DNA of 64,000 bases, taken from positions 1,178,001 to 1,242,000 of the forward strand of contig NZ_AP014548.1 in NCBI RefSeq assembly GCF_000831385.1. The letters run 5' to 3'. Below are positions 53,252 to 60,861 of the stretch, piece by piece. Below the pieces are notes generated by a model. That model did not search any database, was not told the DNA's origin, and saw only the letters and a list, made by a program, of their open reading frames with translations. The first letter of the stretch is position 1, and each line of letters opens with the position of its first letter. The translations under genes and the position numbers were made by a program. The stretch comes from Nonlabens marinus S1-08. GTDB lineage: Bacteria; Bacteroidota; Bacteroidia; Flavobacteriales; Flavobacteriaceae.

Positions 53252-54097
53252 ATGAAAAAATTAATTCTTCTTCTACTTCTTGTTTCAAGTTGCGCTTACG
53301 CGCAGGAACGTAAACAGCTAAAAGGTACTATAAATGGTGTCTTGAATCAACCTCTAGAGGGAATTACCGTTTTTAATGGCACTACCTTAGAAGGAACTGT
53401 TACTAATGAAAACGGAGTCTTTTATATTGACGTGAGAGCAGGAGATCAACTTTCATTCAATGCGGTACAATACGATCCTTTTAGTTTGACAATTACGCAG
53501 GCTACAGTTGATAAAGGAACGACACAGCTCACTTTTAGTGAAGGAGTCAATTTGCTGGAAGAAGTGGTAGTGACTGATCAGTCCATACGCGTCGCTGTCA
53601 AGCGTACAGAAATGCCAGATACGGGAATTGAAGATGTCACACAACGTAATATAAGAGTAGCAGCCGTAGATCGGATAGAAAACACTTTTTCTGATCGTGT
53701 GCGACAGCCAGAAGAAATTCCAGTTCAAAATACGGCTTTCAATCAAAGCCAGCTGCGCTACAATTCTTTCAATATGGTAGGCCTGCTCGCTGGATTGATA
53801 GCTCAAGGCGCCTTGCGCAATGTAGATCTTACCGTTGGAGCCCCTAGCAAGCAAAAAGAGCAATTCAAGGAAGTCTTATTACAAAATAAATACAGCACAG
53901 AATACTTAGTCGATTATTTAAAAATTCCTGAAGAAAATCTGTTTGAATTCATGGTATTTGCTCAAGAACAAGGTTTAAATAAAAGCATGCTTCAAAAGGA
54001 TAATGAATTTCAATTGCTACAGTTTCTGGACGAACAAGCGACGATCTATAAAGCACGAAGCGCAAATAGCAAGGATGCAACTCCAACCAAACAATAA
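53252..54097 (+). CDS. Exported protein with carboxypeptidase-like regulatory domain
   Basis: A 281-residue protein with a signal peptide ending near residue 17 (CAYAQ). A carboxypeptidase D-like beta-sandwich covers about residues 22-110: LKGTINGVLNQPLEGITVFN, then GTVTNENGVFYIDV and LEEVVVT, as in the N-terminal domain of TonB-dependent receptors but without plug or barrel. The rest is mainly helical and unfamiliar. It precedes a DUF6702 gene and an M1 peptidase in the same direction, a grouping I recall from other flavobacteria; the joint function is unknown. Confidence 0.82.
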   Translation: MKKLILLLLLVSSCAYAQERKQLKGTINGVLNQPLEGITVFNGTTLEGTVTNENGVFYIDVRAGDQLSFNAVQYDPFSLTITQATVDKGTTQLTFSEGVNLLEEVVVTDQSIRVAVKRTEMPDTGIEDVTQRNIRVAAVDRIENTFSDRVRQPEEIPVQNTAFNQSQLRYNSFNMVGLLAGLIAQGALRNVDLTVGAPSKQKEQFKEVLLQNKYSTEYLVDYLKIPEENLFEFMVFAQEQGLNKSMLQKDNEFQLLQFLDEQATIYKARSANSKDATPTKQ

Positions 54098-54160
54098 TTG
54101 TAAAAGGCATTGTTTTTGCATCTTTGAAAACTATTGAATTCAATCGTCTTAAAATCCTAC

Positions 54161-54721
54161 ATGAAGAAAATACTATACCCTATCGTTTTATTGATGGGAA
54201 TAAGCACATTAGCTCATACAGTTCCTAAAGAATCTGTTTCTATAGAGCCATTTCGCTTTCACGAAAGCGAAATAAACCAATTTCATAAATACTATTTATC
54301 AGTCTCTAATGTAAGCTACAGCTCTAAAGCTAAGGCGTTACAAATGGTTTCTAGATATTTTATTGACGACCTAGAAGATGTGTTGAACGAGCGACTTGAT
54401 AAAAAATTGACGTTGGGAAATGCTGATGAGTTAGAAGAGTTAAAGCCTGTTTTAGATCGGTATTTTTCTAAAAGAATGGTCGTTTCCATAGATGGTAAAG
54501 CAACAACGCCTAAAATTCTAGGCGCAGAATATGACGCAGACCAAATCAAAATTTATATTGAAATTCCAGCAGCAACATCTCCAAAAACGGTTGAATTAAG
54601 CAATAAGGCACTGTTCGAATTATTCCCAGAGCAGAAAAATCTGACGCATTTTAAAATTAAAGAGGAACGCAAATCCATTTTAAATAGCGCTGATACACCT
54701 GTAGACCGAGCAAAGTTTTAA
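54161..54721 (+). CDS. DUF6702-like periplasmic protein
   Basis: A 186-residue exported protein. ATG 54161 (MKKILYPIVLLMGISTLAHT) supplies a signal peptide, while the frame could open at TTG 54134. HKYYLSVSNVSYSSKAKALQMVSRYFIDDLEDVL resembles DUF6702, and the neighbouring M1 peptidase supports that. The function is unknown. A one-mismatch palindrome copy encodes RFHESEI at about residues 31-37, shortly after the signal peptide. Confidence 0.75.
   Translation: MKKILYPIVLLMGISTLAHTVPKESVSIEPFRFHESEINQFHKYYLSVSNVSYSSKAKALQMVSRYFIDDLEDVLNERLDKKLTLGNADELEELKPVLDRYFSKRMVVSIDGKATTPKILGAEYDADQIKIYIEIPAATSPKTVELSNKALFELFPEQKNLTHFKIKEERKSILNSADTPVDRAKF
54251..54272. repeat. Degenerate palindromic element, 22 bp with one central mismatch, in DUF6702 gene
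   Basis: Arms TTTCGCTTTC and GAAAGCGAAA are intact. The central GC is AC, giving RFHES instead of RFRES. Confidence 0.85.
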
Positions 54722-54785
54722 GGATTTGCTTTACAAAGACTTCTTTATTCTTAAATTAGCAGCAACAAGAAAAAACCAATAATTA

Positions 54786-57092
54786 ATGAAATCAATTAAA
54801 TTTTTGTTCATCAGTATGATGCTTGTTTCTTTTGGATCCTTCGCACAAGAGGCGCCTAAAGAAGAAAAAGCAACAGAACACTACAACGAGAACAAATTCC
54901 GCCAAATGTATCAGGAGTTTTCCACTCCTAATGAATACCGTAGCGCCAGTGGTGCTCCAGGTCCAGCATACTATCAGCAACGTGCTGATTACAAAATGGA
55001 CATCAGACTAGATGATGCAAATCATCATTTGTACGGTTATGAAACGATCACCTATTTGAACCAGTCTCCAGATGTATTAGAATATTTATGGGTGCAATTG
55101 GATCAAAATATGCGAGCTAAACATTCAAAAAGCCCGCTTATTGAAACAAGTCGCATCAATCCTTACGCTACTGCTGAAGGTTTTGCAGGTGAATTTTTAA
55201 AGGAACCATTTGATGGTGGTTTCAACATCAAAAAAGTTTTAGACAGTAAAGGAAATCCATTGAAATATACCATCAATCAAACGATGATGCGTGTGGAGAT
55301 GCCTGAGGCATTGGAGCCAGGGAAGGATTTTGAATTCGATATCGAGTGGGATTATAATATTAACGATCACGTGGATGGTCGTGGTAGAAGTGGGTACGAG
55401 CAAACTCCAGACGGTAACCGCTCATATGTTATCGCTCAATTCTATCCTCGTATGGCAGTTTATAATGATGTTGAAGGATGGCAAAACAGCCAGTTCTGGG
55501 GTCGTGATGAATTTTCATTGCCTTTCGGTTCTTTTGAAGTGAACATTACCGTTCCTTCAGACCACTGGTTGGATGGAACAGGGAAATTGACCAACCGTAA
55601 AGATGTATACACTAAGGAGGAAATGAACCGCTACGAGCGTGCCATGAAATCCTATGATAAGCCAGTAATCATTCGCACACAGGCTGAAGCTGAGAAATTA
55701 GCTCAAGGAAGTGCTGAAACTACAACAACCACAAAAACATGGAAGCTGGAAGCAGATTTCGTACGTGACTTCGGTTGGACTTCTTCTAGAAGATATATTG
55801 CAGATGCAATGGCGGTGAAAGTAGGTAAGAGTGATGTTATGGCCGTTTCTATCTATCCTCCAGAAGGAAATCCATTATGGGAGCAATGGTCTACCTATGC
55901 TGTAGCACAAACATTGAAGTCCTATTCTAGAATGACATTTGATTACCCTTACCACAAGGCAATTTCTGTACATGCAAAAAATCAAGGGATGGAATATCCT
56001 ATGATTTGTTGGAACTATGGTCGTCCAGAGCCGGACGGTTCTTATTCTGACCGTGTGAAGTACGGTATGATTTCCGTAATTATTCATGAGGTAGGGCACA
56101 ACTATTTCCCAATGATCGTGAACTCTGACGAGCGTCAGTGGACATGGATGGATGAAGGATTGAACACCTTTGTACAGTATGTAGCGGAGCAGGATTTTGG
56201 CGAAAGCTATCCGGCAGCTTTAAAAGGCGACACAAATCTTGATGCCTACCCATCTAGACGTGGACCAGCGGCTGCGATTGTTCCTTACATGGGTGGTGAT
56301 CAACGTTATATTGCGCCTATTATGAGTAAAGGCTTGAACACCTACCAGTTTGGTTCTAACGCTTACGCGAAACCTGCTACAGGATTGAATATTTTGCGTG
56401 AAACAATTATGGGTAGAGATTTATTTGACTACGCATTCCGCACCTATTCTGAAAGATGGATGTTTAAGCACCCAACACCAGAAGATTTCTTCCGTACTAT
56501 GGAAGATGCTAGTGCCGTTGATCTGGACTGGTTCTGGAGAGGATGGTTCTATAGCACTCAGTATACTGATATGGCTATAGGAGATGTAGAGCGTTACTAT
56601 GTTTCTAACGAGATCAACAAAGAAATGAAAGAGCTTGCGGAAGCACGCAACATTCCATTAGATCGCCTTCAAGGATTGGTTTATATGGTCAAGGAAGGGT
56701 CTGAGGATTATAAGCCTGAAATGAAAGGAAAAGACCCTAAAGAAGATGCAGTAGCATTAAAAGAATACTTGATGGATAACTTCACTCCAGAAGAAAGAGC
56801 GATGATGAAAAATCCAAAGTATTTCTATCAGATCACCGTTGAAAAGCCAGGAGGTTTAGTCATGCCTATCATCCTTGAGTACACTTATGCTGATGGAACT
56901 ACTGAAATGGTTACTCACCCAGCTGAAATCTGGAGATTAAACGACAAGCAAGTGACTTTAAGCAAAGGAACCTCTAAGGAAATAGTAAAAGTGGTAATCG
57001 ATCCAAACCTGGAAACAGCAGACATCGATGTGACTAACAATACATGGCCTAAAGAAGCAACTGTAGATAAGTTTGAAGAAATGAAGAACTAA
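54786..57092 (+). CDS. M1 family metallopeptidase
   Basis: A 768-residue exported aminopeptidase-type protein with a signal peptide ending near residue 20 (GSFAQ). The N-terminal beta-saddle domain contains ADYKMDIRLDDANHHLYGYETI. The catalytic thermolysin-like domain carries HEVGH at residues 434-438 and the third zinc ligand Glu457 in MDEGLNTF, the expected 18-residue spacing. YSERWMFKHPTPEDFFRTMEDAS is near residue 555. It probably degrades peptides in the periplasm or at the surface. A strong terminator follows. Confidence 0.93.
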   Translation: MKSIKFLFISMMLVSFGSFAQEAPKEEKATEHYNENKFRQMYQEFSTPNEYRSASGAPGPAYYQQRADYKMDIRLDDANHHLYGYETITYLNQSPDVLEYLWVQLDQNMRAKHSKSPLIETSRINPYATAEGFAGEFLKEPFDGGFNIKKVLDSKGNPLKYTINQTMMRVEMPEALEPGKDFEFDIEWDYNINDHVDGRGRSGYEQTPDGNRSYVIAQFYPRMAVYNDVEGWQNSQFWGRDEFSLPFGSFEVNITVPSDHWLDGTGKLTNRKDVYTKEEMNRYERAMKSYDKPVIIRTQAEAEKLAQGSAETTTTTKTWKLEADFVRDFGWTSSRRYIADAMAVKVGKSDVMAVSIYPPEGNPLWEQWSTYAVAQTLKSYSRMTFDYPYHKAISVHAKNQGMEYPMICWNYGRPEPDGSYSDRVKYGMISVIIHEVGHNYFPMIVNSDERQWTWMDEGLNTFVQYVAEQDFGESYPAALKGDTNLDAYPSRRGPAAAIVPYMGGDQRYIAPIMSKGLNTYQFGSNAYAKPATGLNILRETIMGRDLFDYAFRTYSERWMFKHPTPEDFFRTMEDASAVDLDWFWRGWFYSTQYTDMAIGDVERYYVSNEINKEMKELAEARNIPLDRLQGLVYMVKEGSEDYKPEMKGKDPKEDAVALKEYLMDNFTPEERAMMKNPKYFYQITVEKPGGLVMPIILEYTYADGTTEMVTHPAEIWRLNDKQVTLSKGTSKEIVKVVIDPNLETADIDVTNNTWPKEATVDKFEEMKN

Positions 57093-57115
57093 GTTCTTCT
57101 ACTTAAAATAAATAG

Positions 57116-57147
57116 AAAGCCAGATTCACAATGAATCTGGCTTTTTT
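57116..57147 (+). terminator. Intrinsic terminator after M1 peptidase gene
   Basis: AAAGCCAGATTCA pairs with TGAATCTGGCTTT around a three-base loop and runs into a T tract. Confidence 0.92.
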
Positions 57148-57160
57148 ATGTTTGTAGTGT

Positions 57161-57985
57161 ATGAGACACCTCTTGTTATTTATTCTGACCATGGTCATAT
57201 GTGCCATTTCAACCTCTTGTGACGATGATATTAGAGATGTCGAGGAAGTTGTTGGCGTTGAGGAACCAATCGATCTGGAGGTGCGTCTGGAGCGAATCGA
57301 TCTGTCTGAAACTATCGACGGCACGCCCACCTCGAGCATCGCTATCAATTATGATGCAAACCAGCGTATTGATGCCGTTGTGATAGAAGGAGGTTCTTCT
57401 TTTCAAATGACGTATGCGGCAAACAATCGATTAGTAGCGATAGAAGAAACAGGCGGTGGTATAACAAAGTCCACAGCATTAATTTATGATAACAATACCA
57501 TCACAGCTAGATCAACAGCAAGCGATGGGTCTCAACAAGAAAAAATACTGCGAATCGATTTGCAGAATAGAATTGATCGAGCAATAACTTACGATTTGAA
57601 CAGCGCAGGGAATAGAACTGAAGTTCGCCGTCTACAGTATTTGTACACAGAGAATTTTAATGTTTCAAGAATCAATGATTTATCTGCTAACGGGAACACG
57701 GTGTTAGGTTATACAGAGTTTACTTATGTGTTTAATAACAATCCATTCCGGGATATGAATGATGTGATCCGGTTTTTAATTTTTGATGAATTTGTTCCTT
57801 ATACCAGGTATTTACCGGCCACGCAACGGGATTATGAACGTGTGGGAGGGAGTTTTATAGAAAGTCGATCTACTGTTTACACGTACCAATTGCAGGAGGA
57901 TCAATTCCCAAGTTCCAGAGCAGTAGAAACAACTACCGCAGCAGGAACACAAACAAATTTTGAGTTCTTTATTTACCAACCTTAA
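57161..57985 (+). CDS. Hypothetical lipoprotein
   Basis: A 274-residue protein with a lipoprotein signal peptide, lipobox Cys at residue 20 (AISTSCDDD). The mature part is acidic at first, then beta-rich with YD-like turns such as SIAINYDANQRIDAVVIEG, YAANNRLVAIEETGG and FVPYTRYLPATQRDY. It may be related to surface lipoproteins with a DUF4595-like, RHS-like beta repeat, but I do not recognise a specific family. It starts just after the M1 terminator and ends 49 bases before tatA. Confidence 0.7.
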   Translation: MRHLLLFILTMVICAISTSCDDDIRDVEEVVGVEEPIDLEVRLERIDLSETIDGTPTSSIAINYDANQRIDAVVIEGGSSFQMTYAANNRLVAIEETGGGITKSTALIYDNNTITARSTASDGSQQEKILRIDLQNRIDRAITYDLNSAGNRTEVRRLQYLYTENFNVSRINDLSANGNTVLGYTEFTYVFNNNPFRDMNDVIRFLIFDEFVPYTRYLPATQRDYERVGGSFIESRSTVYTYQLQEDQFPSSRAVETTTAAGTQTNFEFFIYQP

Positions 57986-58022
57986 TTAACGCTTTTGGCG
58001 CATTGAGATCTGGTCAGGATCG

Positions 58023-58030
58023 TATATTTG
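58023..58030 (+). promoter_or_regulatory. -7 box of tatA
   Basis: A perfect TATATTTG ends four bases before ATG 58035, predicting leaderless translation of the tatA-PAP2 transcript. Confidence 0.6.
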
Positions 58031-58034
58031 CACC

Positions 58035-58310
58035 ATGTTATCTATACCTCTTTTTATAAGCACACCAGAGATGATGATCGTAGGATTGGTCATCATATTG
58101 GTATTTGGTTCTGATAAACTTCCAGAAATCGTTCGTGGAATTGCCAAGGCAATGAATACGGTACGTAATGCTACAGACGACATCAAGAATGAAATCTCAA
58201 AATCTGCTGATGAGCACGGTTTTTCTAAAGATGTCAAACAAATTACCCAACAAATTGAACAGGTCAAGGATCAGATAGAAGATTCTGGATCGATCAAACG
58301 TAAGTTCTAA
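58035..58310 (+). CDS. tatA: Sec-independent translocase TatA/TatB-type protein
   Basis: A 91-residue twin-arginine translocation component. A short N-terminal membrane helix (MMIVGLVIILVFGSDKLPEI) contains the characteristic FG hinge and LPEI. An amphipathic helix follows (VRGIAKAMNTVRNATDDIKN) with a charged tail. It forms the protein-conducting pore with TatC, which is not in this window. Its last base is the first base of the PAP2 start codon (TAATG), so the two are translationally coupled. Confidence 0.92.
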   Translation: MLSIPLFISTPEMMIVGLVIILVFGSDKLPEIVRGIAKAMNTVRNATDDIKNEISKSADEHGFSKDVKQITQQIEQVKDQIEDSGSIKRKF

Positions 58311-58888
58311 TGTGGGATCAGTTGGTCCAGTGGGACCGGGATATCTTTAGTTTTATTAATAGCTTATGGATAGGTAAGTTTACTGAGTTTTGGCTATTTG
58401 TGACTCAAATTGAGCACTGGATACCCCTCTATTTATTTTTCTTTTATTTACTCTATCGAGCGATGTCATGGCGCAAAGCTTTGGCGAGTATAGGTATGGT
58501 GTTGACCACTGCAGTTTTTACCCTGTGGCTAACTAATTTTGTGAAGAACAGTGTTGCACGTCTAAGGCCTAATAACGAACCTGTATTGATGGACGGCATC
58601 AATATCTTACAAATGCCAGAAAACTTTAGCTTCTGGTCAGGACACAGTGCAGTGAGTTTTGCAGCTACTACAATTGTGGTGCTTTTGTTGCAACACTATA
58701 AACCTAGCAAATGGTATTTTTTATTTTACCTCTGGCCCATCACCTTTGCCTTTTCTAGAATATTCGTGGGGGTACATTTCCCTGCAGATGTTACTGTGGG
58801 TATGATCATAGGTTTGATCGCAGGCTGTGTCTTTTATAAAATGACGCTGTTCCTATTTGATATTTTAAAGAACACGAGAGAGCGTTAA
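58310..58888 (+). CDS. PAP2 superfamily membrane phosphatase
   Basis: A 192-residue inner-membrane acid phosphatase with about five helices. All three signature blocks are visible: KNSVARLRP (KxxxxxxRP), FWSGHSAVS (SGH) and SRIFVGVHFPAD (SRxxxxxHxxxD). Homologues dephosphorylate undecaprenyl pyrophosphate, lipid A or phosphatidyl phosphates; the substrate here is not determined. The 3' end overlaps the convergent O-methyltransferase gene by 24 bases. Confidence 0.93.
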   Translation: MWDQLVQWDRDIFSFINSLWIGKFTEFWLFVTQIEHWIPLYLFFFYLLYRAMSWRKALASIGMVLTTAVFTLWLTNFVKNSVARLRPNNEPVLMDGINILQMPENFSFWSGHSAVSFAATTIVVLLLQHYKPSKWYFLFYLWPITFAFSRIFVGVHFPADVTVGMIIGLIAGCVFYKMTLFLFDILKNTRER

Positions 58889-59518
58889 CCCATCACGAAC
58901 GGATAGTAACACTGTTTGTAGTCTAGAATCCTCCTTGAGTAGTCTGTTGTATTCCAGCAGCACCGGTGTTGAACTATCTTTTGGCTTGACATCTTCTACC
59001 ACCTTTCCATGCCACAAGACGTTGTCAGAAATAATTAAGGATCCAGATGTTACCTTTTCCATAATCTGGTGGAAATATGTGACGTAATTAGGCTTATCGG
59101 CATCAATGAAAACCAGGTCAAATGTTCCTTCCAGCTGCGGAATAATTTCTGTCGCATCACCATTTTTTTGATGTACAGTAATTTGATTTTTTCCGCTTTC
59201 GCGAAAGCGAGTTAAATAAGCAGCTGCAAAATCTTCTAGTTCTTCATTGATATCAATGGTTACTAATTCACTGCCGTCAGGCATACCTTCCATCAAACAA
59301 ATGGCAGAATACCCAGTAAACGTGCCTATTTCCAACACGCGCTTAGGAGCACGCAAGTGCGAGATCATACTCAACACCCGACCTTGATACGCGCCTGAAA
59401 GCATGATGGGTTGCAACACCTTCAAGTGTGTTTCCCGGGTCAGGTCTTTGAGAATCTGCGGTTCGTCCTGAGAATGGTTGACGATGTAATCGTCTAGATC
59501 TTTGGGTAAAAAAAACAT
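58865..59518 (-). CDS. O-methyltransferase, class I SAM-dependent
   Basis: A 217-residue catechol/caffeoyl-CoA O-methyltransferase-type enzyme. RVLEIGTFTGYSAICLMEG is the SAM loop (about residues 60-78). VFIDADKPNYVTYF is the metal-binding motif (about residue 136), and LIISDNVLWHGKV follows. ATG 59518 (MFFLPKDLDDYIVNHS) matches the expected family start; ATG 59533 would add five residues. The start codon lies in the 3' arm of a 13-bp hairpin, and codons 2-4 are a run of eight T, so an apparent terminator overlaps the translation start. A palindrome copy encodes RFRESGK. Confidence 0.9.
   Translation of the reverse strand: MFFLPKDLDDYIVNHSQDEPQILKDLTRETHLKVLQPIMLSGAYQGRVLSMISHLRAPKRVLEIGTFTGYSAICLMEGMPDGSELVTIDINEELEDFAAAYLTRFRESGKNQITVHQKNGDATEIIPQLEGTFDLVFIDADKPNYVTYFHQIMEKVTSGSLIISDNVLWHGKVVEDVKPKDSSTPVLLEYNRLLKEDSRLQTVLLSVRDGLTLSRVL
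59194..59209. repeat. Palindromic element copy, 16 bp, in O-methyltransferase gene
   Basis: Perfect 16-bp palindrome in the RFRES phase of the minus-strand gene. Confidence 0.95.
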
Positions 59519-59544
59519 GGCTGCAAGATACATCTTGCAGCCAT
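59508..59544 (-). terminator. Hairpin plus T-run overlapping the O-methyltransferase start codon
   Basis: A perfect 13-bp inverted repeat, ATGGCTGCAAGAT / ATCTTGCAGCCAT, is followed on the minus strand by G and eight T. It has the form of an intrinsic terminator for the DUF4407 gene, but its 3' arm contains ATG 59518. Confidence 0.8.
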
Positions 59545-59568
59545 TTTTCTAAAAGAGTTAGAACAGGA

Positions 59569-60669
59569 CTATCCCAAAATTCCTTTTTGCTTTTCGTAAA
59601 ACGCATCAGCTTGTTTTTGCATAAGCTGGCGTGCGGTTTTCTTTTTGTAGTTGTACAGCTCTTCCTCATCTGCAATATCAGCATAAACGCGGTTGTTCAG
59701 GTCGCGGTCTGTTTGTACCATGACGGTTTGCTGCTGTTTTTGCTGGGTTACCCATGACTTCACCAGGTCTTCACGCTCGGCTAGTTTAAAATCGTACTCA
59801 CCTTTTGGAGCCAGTAGTTTTGCGATGATAGGGGAGGTTTCTATCGCTAGAAAAAGTAGAAAGATGAAAAACGAGATCAAGAACGGCAATTTGTTCAAAG
59901 CGCTAATGCGTGCCATGAGACCGTCAAAGTTGTCAATGATGGGTTGAGTTGCTAGTAACTGTGCTGCTTCACGTTCTTGAACTTCGGCAAGTTGGGTTTC
60001 TAATGCCAACATTTTCTCTGCGTTAGCAGGTTTTAGTGTAGTTAATTCGGCCAGTGCGGCGTCGTGTTTGTCGCGCTTCTCTTTGTAGACGGGCCCTTTG
60101 CCTAGACGGTTGGTTCCAGCGGTTCCTTCGGCTTCTGCGATGTAGGTGGCATAAAGGGCTTCAACTTCGGCCTCTTTGTTGGTAACCTCGTCTTTTAAGT
60201 CTTGTATCGCTTTCGCGAAAGCGGACTCCTCAGCAGCAAAAAGTAATCCTACTTGCTCTTGGTTCTCAAGAGTCATCTCGTTCTTCTCTGCAAGAAGGAC
60301 TCTATCAATTTCTTTCTCAAACATTTTAAGTTCGAGTGGTTTTGAAATCACAACGGCAATGATGATCGCTAGCAAAATACGCGGCGTCGCCTGCCAGATT
60401 TCGTTGATTTTCTTGTCACTTTTCTTAAGTGTAGAAACGATATAACGGTCCAGATTGAAAATCAACATTCCCCAAACAAGCCCAAAAGCAGCGGCTACCA
60501 GATAGCTGTCAAAAACAGTGTACAGCGCATAGGCCGATGCGAAAAAGGCCATAAGCGCGGTGAAGAAAACGGTGGCGCCTATACCTGCGTATTTGTTGCG
60601 CTCTCCAGCGCTACACTCGTCCAGCAGATCTGCATCTGCACCGCTACAAAAAATGAAAAATGATTGCAT
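59569..60669 (-). CDS. DUF4407 family membrane protein
   Basis: A 366-residue protein. Membrane helices lie near residues 31-50, 56-75 and 93-110. A long charged coiled-coil stretch (about residues 115-255) is followed by a fourth helix near residues 262-282 and a cytoplasmic-looking tail. FNLDRYIVSTLKKSDKK and FLLFLAIETSPIIAKLLAPKGEYD are features of DUF4407, of unknown function. A palindrome copy encodes ESAFAKAIQDL at the start of the coiled coil. A hairpin terminator lies beyond the stop. Confidence 0.88.
   Translation of the reverse strand: MQSFFIFCSGADADLLDECSAGERNKYAGIGATVFFTALMAFFASAYALYTVFDSYLVAAAFGLVWGMLIFNLDRYIVSTLKKSDKKINEIWQATPRILLAIIIAVVISKPLELKMFEKEIDRVLLAEKNEMTLENQEQVGLLFAAEESAFAKAIQDLKDEVTNKEAEVEALYATYIAEAEGTAGTNRLGKGPVYKEKRDKHDAALAELTTLKPANAEKMLALETQLAEVQEREAAQLLATQPIIDNFDGLMARISALNKLPFLISFFIFLLFLAIETSPIIAKLLAPKGEYDFKLAEREDLVKSWVTQQKQQQTVMVQTDRDLNNRVYADIADEEELYNYKKKTARQLMQKQADAFYEKQKGILG
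60208..60223. repeat. Palindromic element copy, 16 bp, in DUF4407 gene
   Basis: Perfect 16-bp palindrome in the AFAKA phase, within the coiled-coil region. Confidence 0.95.
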
Positions 60670-60759
60670 TTAAATATAAGTTAGGCTCATATAACGTTCT
60701 AGGATGTAAATTGTTACGTTATTAAAGAAAAATTAAAAACAAATTCAAAAAATATACGA

Positions 60760-60784
60760 TGTCATTTCGAGCGCGGTCGAGAAC
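60760..60784. repeat. Candidate dispersed intergenic repeat (TCATTTCGAGCGCGGTCGA type)
   Basis: A short imperfect inverted repeat TCGA-GCGCGG-TCGA with flanking TGTCATT and GAAC lies in the 192-base gap before the M56 gene. I recall similar sequences scattered in flavobacterial genomes. Only this copy is in the window, apart from a related GAGCGTAGTCG in the LuxE-like insert. Confidence 0.45.
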
Positions 60785-60861
60785 AGTTGTTTAGCAGGGT
60801 TTTATTGCGCCTTGCTTACTATGGAAGTTAAAACCTGAAAATAATTATATCATAGTCATTT

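Noticed and set aside
53453..53863. 136-codon minus-strand frame inside the carboxypeptidase-like domain gene
   Set aside because: It lacks any motif and lies wholly within a well-supported gene with a signal peptide on the plus strand.
558..60223. The palindromes as parS centromere sites
   Set aside because: The classical parS palindrome is TGTTTCACGTGAAACA and occurs in a few copies near the origin. The sequence and even, dense spacing here do not fit.
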